Positions 1 through 13,108 are shown, numbered from the stretch's first letter. The stretch: DNA of 64,000 bases from Metellina segmentata (GCA_947359465.1 OX375873.1:73224278-73288277); one strand, 5' to 3'. Program-made: numbers and translations. Notes: generated by a model from the letters alone, not told the origin.

Positions 1-630
1 ATGCGAATTGGACTGTGTCTGATTGGGCAAACGTTATGTTTACGGATGAGTCGAGATCTGCCCTGAAGCCAGATGACAAACGTGTAAGGGTCTGGAGAGA
101 ACAAGGCATGCTCAATCGGCCCCAGAACGTCATAAAGGATCACGCATGGAGGTGGAAGTGTGGTGTAAGCCGTGATTTCTTTGGAATATTGCACCGACCT
201 GCACATCTATAGACCTGGTTCTGTGACGGCTGTGTGGTAACGGGATGAAGTCCTAGCACTCACTGTGAGAATGTACGCTGCAGGAGTTGGTCGTTCTTCC
301 GTTTTAATGGATGATAATGCGCGTCACCATAGAACTGGTATCGTCGACGACCACCTGAAGAGTGAGGGGATTGTGCGCATGGTTTGGCCGGCGTAAATCG
401 CCCTACCTTAATCCAATTGAAAATTTTGAGGATGCCCTCGGTCGTGCTGTGTATGCACGTTTCCCATCCCCAGCTACTCTCGCAGAGTTACACACTGCTC
501 TACAGGAGAATTGGCAAATTACTTGACTCTGGAGTGGTTGATCACTTCATGGAAAGTATGGTCACGCGCTGTAAGCTTTGTATGAAGATGAGGGGTGGTC
601 ACATACCCTCTTTATGTCGGTTTTGTATAT
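1..630 (+). pseudogene. Tc1-like transposase remnant, cut by window edge
   Basis: This is a decayed DDE transposase of the Tc1/mariner superfamily, which would have cut and pasted its own element. The first frame (15-212) carries the FTDESR catalytic-core motif followed by an RVWRE motif. The second aspartate region (MDDNARHH) is around 305-335, and the PYLNPIE motif near the third acidic residue is around 395-415 in another frame. The Tc1-type C-terminus (ending near RGGHIPS) runs to about 610 in the frame open from 384. At least two frame changes and a small internal deletion near 150-165 separate these pieces, so no functional protein can be made. The 5' part lies left of the window. No terminal inverted repeat was recognised downstream. 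Confidence 0.85.
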
Positions 631-2429
631 TTGTTTTGGATTTAAACATCATTTTGCTAATGAATCCAACGCTCTAAGCCTTCACAATGCTGGATTCTTA
701 CACTACTGCCTTGTTTGCATATTTCTCGACACGAAACTGTGATTGGCTGTTACATAACACATTTGTATACTTCTATCAACCCTTTCAGTAAATTGCAGCC
801 TCTTAAATTAAGATTGGCTTCTGGAAATTAAAATTTTCCTCTCCGTGCTTAACTTTCGGCAGTGAGTGTACGTCTATGCATCCAGAATGAAATAACTTGT
901 GTTGATTAATGAAATTTTATTCAGATTAACTTTAGAAAAGCTAATCCTCTTTCAACCAAATTCTCTTAATTAGGGGGAGGTATTATAGGTGTGCAAATTT
1001 CATTGAACATTAACTTCGCTTAATATTTATAACTTATACGTTTTATACCGTGCAATTTATGCATTGAATAAAGCTTAAGTCTACAATTTATTTAAGTTTT
1101 AAAGTTAGAATTTGGCCAATCTACCTGTTTCCTTACCAATAAGAGGGCATTGACAGCAAGGATCTCATATTCCTTTTATAGCACATCCTTGGTGGTAAAA
1201 TTTCATAAGACCTACTTATTCGGAGCTGAAATGACTTTTGCAGTTTTTATTATCCCATCATCTTTTAAAGAGTGTTTGAACCAAGAAATATCAAAGGTCT
1301 CAACAATGCACTGCCCTTTTTTTACCATCGACATAAAATATTCCATAAATTTACTTCTGAGTAGTTAGTAACGATGTCTTGAAACCATCGTTGTAAAAAG
1401 TTCGCAATATATTTGAGCATTCTACATCTTGCCAGTTTTCTGTGTAGATTTCAGAGAATGGGTGCGTTTTGGTTTCAAAGTTCAACTTTTGAGTAACGCT
1501 TAACAATTAAATGATACGTTGAAAATTTTGTTTGATACTTTCAGAAGACATTGCAATAGGTTCTCTTCTTTTTAGCATTATATTTGTAACTATACTTTCT
1601 ATTAGCATTTAATTAGAAGAGTTCATTAGTGAAAAGAAGGAACAATAGAATTTTTTTGTAGTTCAATTACTTTGTATTAGTATTTTTCTTTTAGAATATC
1701 TCCTTAAAATTCGAATTCAGAAAATAATTTATATCTGATATTATACTTCACTTTAAGAACGTTAAGCTTCTAATCATCAAATAACATAGCATTTTTATTC
1801 ATTATTGCTATCACAATTCGTCTGTTTGTGCATCTATCTCTAGATCAAAGAACTTACAATTGTTTTTGTACACACAGTTGCTAATAGCTTGTATTTTTTG
1901 CTTTACTTCAAAAATTTGATTTGTAAGAATATCGAACATTATTATATCAACAAAAATATTACATTTAGTTTTGAAGTAAGATTAGTTTGAAAATGTTATT
2001 TACATCAAAATAATTATTCTACAATCATCAGAAATGGGTGGCAACATCAGCAGATGTAGCATTTTGCATAAACTCTGAAGGTAATATAATATTTTAGAAC
2101 TCTGTTTAAAGGACTGCAAATAGCTTATCGTAAATTTATTAGTTTCTAACACTTCAACGATAATACTTGTAAGATACATCGTACGACTTTAAAACTGTTA
2201 AGGAATTACGAATACTATGTAAATCAATGTCAACCATGTCATCAATGCAGTAACAGCTCCAGGTTAGAACTAGTATTACCAAGTCTTATTTCATAGTAAT
2301 GGTATTTTGGCTTAGGCAGATACAGGGTTTTCCTTTAAAACAAAGATTTTAACCCACTGAGAAGATCACACGCATAATTCCACCTTTCCACCTTCAGTTT
2401 TTCCTGCATGACTTTTAACCAATTTTTAT
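631..2429. other. AT-rich stretch with no recognisable gene
   Basis: No long open frame with domain-like content, RNA gene or clear repeat was seen. The short open frame at 1150-1368 has no recognisable motif and is taken as chance. Confidence 0.6.
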
Positions 2430-3190
2430 CATGACCAATACAACCTTTCCAAAGAATTCTGTTCCAAGGAAATGAGCAGTAGAGACTTTCCAAAGAAATC
2501 TAATCTAAATAAAGGATCGATAAAATATTTCCAAGGGATTCTATTATCAAAGAAGCAATATAATATTTCTAATATATTATAATCTAGAAAGGACTAATAA
2601 AATTCATTCATAGGATTATATTCAACAGAATCAGACAATAGAATCGTTCTAAATAAAGATTATATTCTATGTAAAGAACCAAAGGGATGGTTCTAACCCA
2701 AAACATATATTCCAAGGTTGGTTAGTTTGGGTTTTATGGCGCAAGGTTCAATGGTGGACAAGCTGCGCCTAATGTATTCCAAGGAAAGAAGAATAGAATT
2801 TTCCAAAGGGTTTCTATTCCAAAAAAATGACTAATAGAACCGTCTAAAAGAATTATATTCTAAAGGGAGGAGTAATAGAATATTTCAGAAAGTTCCTGCT
2901 TTTATTATAAAGGAAAGGTGAAATAAATGTTTTCAAAGGATTTTATTCGTAAGAAGGGTAAATATAATCCTTTCAAAGTGTTCTATCCTAAGCAGAGGAT
3001 TTAAAATCCTTCCAAAGGATTCTATTCAAAGGAATGGTAAATATAATCGTTTCAAAGTGTTCGATTCTAAGGGGTGGAATAAAATCTTTCCAATGGATTC
3101 TATTTTATAAAAAAGAGGGGTCCTTAGAATCGTTTCGAAGGATTGTGTTCTACGTAAAGGGGACCAATTGAATATTTCTAACGGTTAAAG
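2430..3190. repeat. Degenerate minisatellite, unit about 45 bp
   Basis: The segment repeats a loose motif of the form TTTCCAAAGGATTCTATTC followed by a short A/G-rich spacer and AATAGAAT, at about 40-50 bp intervals and more than a dozen times. Copies differ by substitutions and small indels, so the array is old. It is interrupted at 2718-2774 by an unrelated 57-bp block flanked by a 10-bp repeat. Confidence 0.75.
2718..2774. mobile_element. 57-bp SINE-like block inside the minisatellite
   Basis: The block starts TTGGTTAGTTTGGGTTTTAT and contains an inverted pair GGCGCA / TGCGCC. It is flanked on both sides by TATTCCAAGG (2708-2717 and 2775-2784), which looks like a target-site duplication but could also be two units of the surrounding array, since the array consensus contains a similar string. 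A related block occurs at 49215-49271. The family is not known to me. Confidence 0.45.
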
Positions 3191-4146
3191 AATCTGTGGA
3201 TTATTTAGAAAGATCTGATTATTTTGTCATTTTGTTTGTTGTGAGGTAAAAATAACACTACCCTTCTCGGAAATCTCTCTAAAGCTCCATGAGTTAAATA
3301 AACAAAAACATAAAGAGTTACAAAGGCAATGTAAGTATTTTCATTCCATTTTGTGTAATATTTGCGCAACAGCGTAAATTCATGATTTCACTCAGTAAAA
3401 CTAGTTTAGCTATTTAATAACAAACTGATCGCATGTTTATGGAGCGAAATAAGTATCTTGAACTCACTATCTCCGTTCATATATTACACGCTACTTAGAA
3501 AAATGTTAGGTGATGGAAAACATTTTAATCATAACTAAAAATGACTTTCGAAAGTGTTTAATTATTTTCTCTTCAAACCTCCTAACATACGCTTCAGATG
3601 CAATGTGAAACATCCTATTTGCTTGAATAATTTTTATCATGTTTAATCTAAGTTTTTTTTCTATATCTATACCACGTAAAAATTCTTGCAGTTCTGTGAA
3701 GAATGTACTGCAATTAGTTGAATCGCTAACAAAGTACCAAAATATTCTCAAGTGAATATTCTTCTCACAATTGGTGAGGCCATTTTTCTAGTAATTTCTA
3801 ATTAAAACAGATGGCGACGTTTTCCCAATTAAAAATATATTTTATAGCGGATGCTTTATTAAACATTTATTTTGAATTAAAAAATGTTGCATATATTTCC
3901 GGGGTATTTAAATAATGGGTTGCTTTTTAATGACAAATTGTTGCCAGTAATCGTGTCGTAAGACATTTCCAAATAAGTAATGTGTAAACTAAATATCGAA
4001 TTCGGATATAAAAGGTTGTTTAATAAATGAATTTAAATGGTACACTTTTTACGATATTAAACAATCCGAAAGCAAAAATGCGGGGGGGGGTTGAATAAAT
4101 AGTTTGAGGGGAAGAACATTTGCAACCTGTTAAACTGCTTTAACCT
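3191..4146. other. AT-rich stretch with no recognisable gene
   Basis: The minus-strand open frame at 3506-3751 has no recognisable domain. A run of ten G lies at 4082-4091. Nothing else stands out. Confidence 0.55.
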
Positions 4147-4320
4147 TTAGACTAGAGCCGGTACAGGAGTTGTACTTTGATCGCTCCCAGAAATAATTTA
4201 GTTGACGGCCAGTACAGCTGTTGAACCGTGAAAGTTATAAGAATCTCGCCAAGAAAGAATTTAGACTTCGGCTGGTACAGCAGTTGTACCTTGAAAGCTA
4301 TAAAAATCGCTCCAGTTATA
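4147..4320. repeat. Three tandem copies of a 55-60 bp unit
   Basis: Three units begin near 4147, 4201 and 4260. Each has an AGAC/GGC-like start, a GGTACAGnnGTTG core, a GAAAGTTATAA-like middle and an ATCGCTCC/ATCTCGCC end. Unit lengths differ by a few bases. No coding role is apparent. Confidence 0.7.
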
Positions 4321-4724
4321 TCTATAGCCATAGTCAAAAGGTAAAGTCAACTCTGAAACATGGCAATTGCGGTGAATATCATGTTCTTTAATAGAATTGT
4401 GCTTAAAAAATGAAATTGTTTAGCATAATTTTAACAATTATCTCAAGATTTTATTTCCATCCTAGTTTAAAAAAATTTTTATGAGTGATGGTTATCTTTG
4501 AAGAAGTTAATTTATGATTTGTCATTCCGTAGTCGTTTCTTGTTCTAGAGTTTACGCGGATTATTTTAAGCTGGAGATAAAAACATTTAATTGTATTATC
4601 ATGCATAGGTATAATTTCATCTCGGATAACATTATGTACTACAGGCAAACAGAAGAAAACTTTAGCCAAAATTGGAAAACCTTTAAAATAATTTCTAGTC
4701 ACTATTTCAAAACTTCGTCAATCT

Positions 4725-4870
4725 AGAAGATCGTCATTGGCCAATTGAGTGGAATAAAGACATCCACGATCACCAGGACAGAAGTGTCCAGTCCAATGTC
4801 AGGACATTTCTGTCCTGGTGATGAGGGACGTCAAACTCCACTTAAATGACATTTGGCGATCGATTGCATT
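4725..4870. repeat. Foldback element with near-perfect 21-bp stem
   Basis: ATCACCAGGACAGAAGTGTCC-like sequence at 4769-4789 is matched by its reverse complement at 4802-4822 with one mismatch, leaving a 12-nt loop. Weaker complementarity continues outward on both sides (GTGGA...GACATCC against GGACGTC...TCCAC), giving an imperfect hairpin of about 140 bp. A foldback MITE is the simplest reading. Confidence 0.75.
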
Positions 4871-4989
4871 TACAAAGCCTTTGTTCCATTCATGAAATTT
4901 ATGTCGTAATTAATAATATTTCTAAATGTTTTCAATTTTTACATTCATGTTTTTAATTGTATAGAGATACGTAAATATACGTCATAAAA

Positions 4990-5150
4990 TTAAATTATAT
5001 GAAGGCGTGTGTAAGATATATGTTAGCATACGTATCATACATAATATGTTAACTTATCTCATACGTACTATATAGGCATATATGCCATACGTAATGTGTA
5101 TGCGGATATGTCATACAAAATATGTATCATAAATATTATAAAAGTTTAAT
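4990..5150. repeat. Short interspersed ATACGTA/CATA repeats
   Basis: Strings such as CATACGTA, ATATGTCATAC and ATATGTTA recur about every 25-35 bases in an AT-rich stretch. This is a degenerate simple repeat with no other sign of function. Confidence 0.5.
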
Positions 5151-8100
5151 GCATTTTAAATATAGTATTTCAAATCAGGAAGGTTAGCGTTGCTCTCGAG
5201 TCTACATCATTTAAACAATTTCTATAATGTAGATCTGGAGCAAAAACCCTAAGGGGAGTCTACTTCTAGAAAGGCACTATGCTAGTCAGAGAAAAGGCTG
5301 CTATATTAAAATTCGTGTGTTGTAAATGATATGGATATTTAATTGTTTCCTAACTCTTAACCCTCTGACACCGAAAGAAAAACTCGGAACCAGTATCCTC
5401 GCTAAATATGCGAACTGTGGTAATGAATTGTTTGCGTTTGACTTGTTTTCTCATAGATTATAGACTCGTTCAAAATCATGCAACTATAAGGCTGACTCTT
5501 TAAAACTAGAATCAACATCCTTACTTGCAATCTAATATCATATTGCATACCCCCAAATCTTTAAAATAAGCAAGTATACATATCATACATGGAAAATATA
5601 CCAATTAGGAATATAAAATTACCTTTAAAGCTAATATATCTGTTGCAAGGTTAAAAACCATAGTTATAAAATTGTTCATTGTTCCATGTTTGAATAAAAT
5701 GTCAACAATGCTTCTGACATACATACTAGAAGAGTAACTGCCACATTATGCATTGCTATGTATGAATATCATTATAAATTTCAATTAATTGTTGATTTTT
5801 ATACTACAAGCAAGCAATTCAGTGTGAACCTGAATATAAACTATCAAATATTAGAATCTACGTTTATAACTTTCAGCTGAATTTAACAAATTAAAGAAAC
5901 TATTTAGATCATACTATTGTAAAAGCATTTATTGTTAACAAATAAAACTTTTATAAAAATAACTAAAATAATAATATTTTTTGACTATTACAAAAATACA
6001 TGTGATACATATCAATGGAATCTACTACCGTCAGCTTAGACAAGCTTAAAAAAGTCCCATAAATTTGTATAATGCTAATTCAATTCTTTTGCAACGATAT
6101 TTTAATATGAAAATATTAGGTGCATACGATTATTTTCTAGTAAATTTAAAAACACGTAAAGAAGTTAATTTTTCAATCACCCTAGTGTTATTTAAATTTA
6201 TAAGATTTTGAAACAACAAAATTATGATAGGACTCGTATTATTTAAGTAAATGATATGCATTATTTAACTTAGAGGAACGGTAGCAGCATTAAATTTAGA
6301 TGATAAAATATTCTCTAAATTTTCTAATGAACACATAGTTTATCAAATATCAGTAACGATTTCCAAAATATTTTAAAATTAATATAAATTTATTAAAGCC
6401 TCCCCCCTTAAAAAAATCCTAATTATAATTTACTACAGTCCATAGCAAATTTTGAAAACAAATATGAGTACAATTTCTATATTTCGGTGTTCCTTTTGAG
6501 TTAGTATTTAAAATGAAATCACAATATTCGAAATGGCAAAAGCGAGAAATTTCAACGTGGAATATATTCAGGGCTTGGATTTTTTCAATAATAAAAAAGT
6601 TCCGAATTCCACGAATAAAAGAAGAAATTCTAACCCTGTCATTTTCATCACGTCTAGCGATAATATTTTCTACTTCTTTAATTTATTAAAGCAAAAAAAC
6701 GATGAAAAAAACCGAGAAGGCATCAGTCGACCGAAACAAGTGGCTTTTTGATGATGAAATTCATTCCGTTTTCATTTTCCTTTTATTCTTACTTTTTCAT
6801 TTCATTCTTATTTCTATGGAGAGTTTTTGTCTAAAATTTTCTTAGTTGGATGGAGTCTCCTTCAGTCTTTGTAGCTTTGGATTCTTCTTTCTTCGCAATG
6901 GCTTCACACAGCCGTCATTTTTATTATCTTGAATTGTTAGCTGACTAATGCGTAAGGTTTTTTTAATAGCATATCTGCAGGACATTATATATTTGGGAGA
7001 GGTTCGTTTTTTCAATTTTATTCACATTAGAATTCACAAATTGAGATTGTATTTCTTTCTGCAAATGTTGTTTTTTAGATTATTTTTGGGCTTTGTTCTT
7101 TTTGGCATGAAGCATATTCTATGAATGAAGATTAACACATGTGTTGGCAACAGCGTAAGAATAATGAATATAATCTTTTATTGCAGTCAAATATCCGAAG
7201 CAGACAAAACTTGGTTCACTCAAAAATCTACTCCAATTGTCATTCCCACTACATTTTGTTTTGAATCGTTATCTTGGTTTCACAGTTTTGATATCAGAAA
7301 AAATGCTTTTATCTCTATCAGCAAGATACATTTTCAAATGAAGGCACTATTTACGAAAAAGTATTTCATGATATCGTTAATTTTGTTCTCTTTAACTGTT
7401 ACTTTATCTTTTGCATTAGATTCTATATTTTTAATTATCAACCCAGTATAATTCTCGTCTCCAAAATTTCCATAACAATCATCAAATATAACTTTTAATC
7501 ATTTGTGTTGTATCTACAACGTGTCTCCTGTCAATTTAAATATAACATGGTAATAGGGAAATAATATGTTACTAAATATTGAATAGAAGAGTTGTGTAAG
7601 AATTCCATTGATACTAATCATGTAAAAAAGAGTGAATAACTTTCTACACCAATGAAAGCTCCAGGTAAGCCACAGAATCTTCAATTTTATTTATTAATGT
7701 TTAAATAATTATATCATTATGCATGTTATTTGCAAATATTTTTTTAATTTAAGTCCTTATTATTCATAATGTTTAACAATTAATTGCCTCATTTAAGACC
7801 TCTTTTGAAAAACTGACCGCCTCCAATTTACAGTACTGCTTCAAATGTCGAAGCTATTGGTTTGTTCTTTCTAATAGAATATTCAGTCAGTTATCAAAGT
7901 CAAGATTAGACTGTGGGCTGATGCCAATATCCCGTAATGTTGCTCCAGTGCAACATTAATTCAACAATCCCAAGTCCTAGTTCGTTAATATGTTAAATGG
8001 TGTTAAATGTGTAGCGATTAAAAATATAACTTCTTAAGGATGAACACGCTTATTTTTGTTGTAGACGAGGACATACCAATTGGATAATATTCACATATCG

Positions 8101-10164
8101 AGCAATTGATATTTACATGAAATGAAAACGCAAACAGGACAGGACAGACCAGGGGACAGTAAAACTTTCCTTCCTCGAGCTCAAACAGAAAGTCTTCCCC
8201 TTCTCCATGCATTTTTGTTTCTACATGACCCACTGAAGCCCTTTGATTAGAGTAAGGGGTGGTGATATCACAGTCACTTTATGTGCAATAATGTTTTATT
8301 ATTGATTTTCTATTATGGTATTATATTTCTATTTTAATACACAGAAATAAGTATGTTACATATTCCTTTGAAATGTAGGATAAGCAATTGTACTATGTAT
8401 TAATCTGTGAATTTAGGAATAAAGAAGCAGTTTAAATACATGATTATGGTGATGAAAACGCTTTCTTTTTAAAAACGAAACGATTATATGATTAAAAATA
8501 GGAGAACAGAAGTAAATAATTGTTGTTAAATTAAAAGCTTTTTTCAAGTTTATAGAAAACTCAATATCTTAGATTAAATGTATTTAGATAAAATTTATTC
8601 CTGTAGTAATTCAAGAACGGATATTGCAATTTAAAATGAAAAGTGGTTTATCGTGATTCTTCTGTAATTAATTTTTGATGTTCTCATAATTTTTGTCATG
8701 AAATTAAATAAATATGTAAGCATTTATAGTGTATCATATAATCTCTAGTTCATACGAAGTGTTCATATCTACATATTATAATTACAGTTATTCAGAAATA
8801 GTAGCAGCAATTTTAAGATGATGACTTTTAATGTTTTATGATTCACTTATTTATTAAAATGTTATAATTTACCTGTCACAGAAATTGTCATTTATAGTTA
8901 TTGATCAAAGTATTTCAATTGACTCGTATAATTATCTATATTTACAGCCAAGCTTAATAATTTCTGCTTGATATAAAGTAGTGTACTATAAAAATAAAAC
9001 TTTGGGCATAAAAACTAGCTGAAACAAATATATAAGTCAGTCAAAATAAGTGTATTTCTGAAATTTTTTTTTAGGTTTCCATTACCTATATCGTCTTTTT
9101 TTTAAAACTGAATGAATACGAATAGCAAGAAATAAGTAACACGTTGTTGCCAGTTTGTGTTATTGGTCAAGATGTCCTTTTCTCGTTGACATAATGTAGC
9201 CAATGAGAGTGATACAAGGTCAGAAATAGATACGCATACTGTCAAACCTCTGGTTAGTGTATAAAATTTAGAGCACTTTAAATAAATTGATCATTTGATA
9301 AAGTCATACTAAGTAAATACAGACATCAGTTAAAGATCCGCTCAAACTAAATTGAATATTTCATGCATGTTTTATTTACTGTTGATCTGGGAAAACTCTA
9401 AAGCAATACATAATAATAACATAATTAATGTACCTTCCATTTTGCAATAAATGTTTCTTATCCATCTCTAAGTAGAAAATGTACCACACCCACCTTATTA
9501 CTTTGTTACAAATGTTACGAATGCGTCAGGAAATAGTAACAATTACTTGTGCATACCAAAAAAATAAATACAAAGTAACTGAACAAATGAAAATTGTCAT
9601 CATACATCGTTGATCCACATTTATTGCATTTAACTTTCTGAGTAAAATTAACTAATTGGAGAATTTACAATAAAACAATATTAACATAATTTAATTAGTG
9701 AATAATTAAAGTAATTGTTTGATTAATTTTACAAAAAGGTTATCTTTAATCTTTGAAATATATGAGAGTATGTGTCATAATAAGTAAAGTGTGAAATAAG
9801 ATACAATTCTGACTGGACGACATTCACACAATAAATTAAAGTATTTCACTTACCTTTCAAAAATGATATCACTTAAGAAAATTTAGTTTCCAGGATAAAA
9901 AATGCGATCAAAATTCGAATATTGTCAATAAAGATACCCACTAACACTTTATTTTGATTGAATTATCATCTTGAAATATTTATTACCATATAAAGTTAAA
10001 CCCGTGCAACGGTCAAATTTAATGAAAGGATGTCCGCTCAGATGTTGACCTCGTCATCCGACCGTGGTTCAAAATTACGAAATATTGTTCTCTGATCTTT
10101 CCCTTCATAATTTATCCAACACCATCTCCAATAACCCGTTATTTTACACCAATGAGACTCAAAT
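5151..10164. other. Five kilobases with no recognisable gene
   Basis: The stretch is AT-rich and mostly closed in all frames. The longest open frames (7125-7451 plus, 6533-6751 plus, 8018-8233 minus) have no recognisable domain or convincing splice context. I see no RNA gene or well-preserved mobile element. Confidence 0.55.
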
Positions 10165-10168
10165 TTAA

Positions 10169-11576
10169 CCCATTAGCGTCGGAATTATTTATGCTAAAAA
10201 TATTTTCATGATTATCTCAAATCTATGTAATTATGACCCTCTGAATGTAAAAAACCTAAAATTCAATAAATTTGTGATTTAGTTTTAAAATTACAGCCCG
10301 TCCTCATTTGAGGACGCTGGTCGTTCCGGTGAAAAAAAATCAAGAAATTCAGTGAAGTCAGAATATTCGAAAACAACATGTAATAGATGTAAAAAAGGAC
10401 TAGTTACAGTATTCTATTAAATTTTAAGATAAAATTCATTTTAAACTGTTATTTACTTAACATTTAATAACAATTTATCTCAAACGGAGTTATGTTCAAC
10501 GCTACAACTTCAGTTTTGTGCAAACTAAGACAGTTGATAAGCAGGACAGTTTTTTATGCAGAATGACGGAAATCAACCTGCTCGTATATGATACATAAAC
10601 AAAATACAAACAAATTTACATAAAATATGAATCATTTCTTTGGTTTGGTATTATATATGGGGAAACAAGTAATGCAGAATTAATATGTTCAGAATTTGTT
10701 TCCAAAGTAACAGACTAATTGTCGTTCCATCTGACTTTTAACCATCTGACATTTAATTTTCCTTATCAAATTTATGCTCATAAAACTCTCTTGTTTCTTT
10801 TTCTATTTCTTTCCTAGATTTCAGAGGACATCTTGACATTCTGCTGTCTTTTATAGTGCCACAATTTTAGTTTTTGAACACAATTCTAGTCACCGAGTTT
10901 AGTTTCAAAGGAATTTGGATCGTCGTAAATTTCGATTTCTGCTATTCCTGGAATATCACGTACTTCTGCTAAAGCTGTACTTTCATCGTCAAGATCCTCT
11001 TCATCAGTAAGCTCATTTACGTTAGGTGGAATTCCGATGATGTCAGTTTCAATTTGTTCGGAATATAAATTTCATGAGCTAATGCAATCGTTAATAACCT
11101 ACGAGCCATTATAATTACTTTTACTTTGTTTTGCTTTAGGAAAGTAATGACTATTTACTACATAAAAGTCGAAATAATTTTTAATTCAATTATTACACGA
11201 AAAAATACAGAAATTGTAAATACTCTTGAAATTTGTATAAAAGTTGGTGTAAAGCCCATCGTTTTCAATTGAGGACAGCAAAATTTGATGTCCTTTTTGA
11301 AAACGAATTTTTTTTTGAAAATAAATTAATTTTCTAATATAAGTTTATATAGTACTCTAATTTGAAATACTAGTCAAATATAATGTTTTACCTAGAATTT
11401 AGGCGATGTAGCTAGACAGAAAGCAAATGCAAGTGTGAGACATGAAAAAACATGAAATGGCGATACCTATCACGGAGTTCTAAACAACTACATATACTTG
11501 GTAATTTGTGGGATATAAGGATTCTACATGATCTTTTATCCACTGTCCTCAAATGAGGACGCTGGGCGTTAATGGG
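10169..11576 (-). mobile_element. Deleted piggyBac element with TTAA ends
   Basis: The 1408-bp segment is bounded by TTAA at 10165-10168 and 11577-11580. It begins CCCATTAGCG and ends with the complement of CCCATTAACG, which matches the piggyBac pattern of TTAA target duplication and CCC-starting ends. Near each end lies a 16-bp palindrome of the form GTCCTC-n4-GAGGAC (10300-10315 and 11545-11560), each followed by GCTGG. These are plausible subterminal transposase binding sites. Inside is a broken transposase on the minus strand. The element looks like an internally deleted, non-autonomous derivative. Confidence 0.85.
10680..11109 (-). pseudogene. piggyBac (PGBD-like) transposase remnant
   Basis: Reading the minus strand from an ATG at 11109, an N-terminal piece starts MARRLLT. 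After a frame change near 11065 it continues through an acidic stretch containing IPPNVNELTDEED and ends at a stop at 10886-10888. This acidic N-terminus is typical of piggyBac-derived transposases. Further on (about 10840-10680) come CPLKSRKEIEK and WNDN/SVTLETN motifs, which normally lie in the middle of the transposase. The catalytic aspartates between these parts are missing, so an internal deletion has removed the core. The protein cannot be active. Confidence 0.8.
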
Positions 11577-11726
11577 TTAACTATCTGCCTTTTATCATTA
11601 TAAACTTTTTTCATACTTGCATATGTGAAAACAAATATTCATGAGCACAGCATACGTTATGTTTCAATTGAAATGTGAAAGGTTTATCCCACTATAAGGT
11701 TCTTTCTATGTTAATATTTTAAGTGA

Positions 11727-11762
<36 letters not shown>
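11727..11762. repeat. (TA)n microsatellite
   Basis: An uninterrupted TA run of about 17 units lies just left of the satellite that hosts the Polinton. Confidence 0.9.
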
Positions 11763-11765
<3 letters not shown>

Positions 11766-11799
11766 GCAATAATCTACAAACATAAAACAACCCTTAACA

Positions 11800-12385
11800 C
11801 TAGAACACTGCCATGCGCAAAACAGATTTCTGAGTCTGCTATAATGATCTCTGAGTATTATCTTAAAACATAAAAATAGTGAACTAAATTTTCAGACTTC
11901 ACCTACTACAAACATTACGCATTTAATATTACTCGTTCATCAGTAGATCAACAGGTTATGTACATAGATAGGTCCTGTTACTTTAGATTTATATAAAACT
12001 GGAAATTATTTTAGGACATATACCACCACTTAAGTTAAAACTGGTAAGCTATGACCTAGAAAAATCGAATTTGTAAAATCCCACCTCACTTCAATCTAGT
12101 GTAATGCTGCAAAATCAGTCTTATGCCTGCTATAATACTCTTGGGTGACAAGTGTTAAAACACATAAAATAGCAAAATATTTCAATTTACGTCTTGCCAA
12201 CTGTTAACATTACTCTGTAATGAGCAGTCTGTATGTTTACCGACTAAAAAGTAATATTTCATAGGTAAATATACATGTTAGTCACGAAGGCAGTTACTTT
12301 TACGTGATAACTCTCAAAAGGTTCTTAAGACAATAGCCACATTTTAGTAAAAGTATAACTAAAAAAAACCAAACTCAAACCCTTC
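11800..12385. repeat. Satellite array, left part, unit about 290 bp
   Basis: Two diverged units can be aligned by CTGAGTCTGCTATAAT near 11832 and TATGCCTGCTATAAT near 12121, with the surrounding TAAAACACATAAAATAG and TTAACATTACTC blocks in the same order. The second unit is cut at CCCTTC (12380-12385) by the Polinton. The units on the right of the Polinton belong to the same family, and uninterrupted copies there contain CCCTTCTCACTTCAACTT, the target site before insertion. Confidence 0.85.
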
Positions 12386-13108
12386 AGTAGTAGGAAAAGG
12401 CCGGTTCTAATTCAGCGGTGCCGCGGTGCCGGAAGTGACGTCACCGCTGTCGAGTGAAGTTGAGTTGTTTCCCTCCTGCTGCCGGAAATGACGGCATATA
12501 CCGGATGTTGAGTTGAGTTGTTTTCTCCTGCTGCCGGAAAAGACGTCATGCACCGGAAGTTGAGTTGAGTTGTTTTCTCCTGTTACCGGAACTGACGTCA
12601 TATTTGTAGAGTTGAGTTGTTTTATGCTGCTTGTAGTTATGACGTCATAGTTTTAGAGTTGAGTTTAGTTGTTTTATGCTGCTGGTAATTATGACGTCAT
12701 AATTGTAGAGTTTAGTTGTTTTATACTGCTTTTAATTATGACGTCATAGACTGAAATTTGTCTTTTGCGGAATGGCAACGATGTAATTTAGGGTATAAGC
12801 ATAATGCGGTGCCGTCGTCACAGTTAGAGTTGAGTTTAGTTGTTTTATCCTGCTGCTAAATATGATTTCATAGACTAAAGGGTGAGTTGAGTTGTTTTCT
12901 AGTTAGCTGTTTGGGATCTGGCAACAGGAATATTTATCTTTTGCAGAATGGCAACGGTTTTATGTCTGAAAATGCGTTTTATGAGCATAATGCGGTGCCA
13001 GGAGTGACGTCATTGCGGTGCCTTGTATGACGTCAGAGTAGCTTTTAGCGAACTTGGACTTGTTCTCACATGTCTGATAGGGTTCACAATGACGCTGTGA
13101 TGTCATAA
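12386..13108 (+). repeat. Polinton left terminal inverted repeat
   Basis: This 723-bp arm matches the complement of 25573-26294 up to TGTCATAA, after which the two ends diverge. It is built of subrepeats containing GAGTTGAGTTGTTTT, a TCCTGCTGCCGGAA-like block and a TGACGTCA palindrome. A minus-strand frame at 12407-12601 is only a by-product of this repetition. The arm presumably carries the integrase binding sites and, at its tip, the protein-priming replication origin, as in other Polintons. Confidence 0.95.

Noticed and set aside
7125..7451. 108-codon plus-strand frame
   Set aside because: Composition matches the surrounding AT-rich DNA. The hydrophobic end alone does not support a gene.
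12407..12601. Minus-strand frame in the Polinton left end
   Set aside because: It translates terminal-repeat subrepeats and is not preserved in the other arm.
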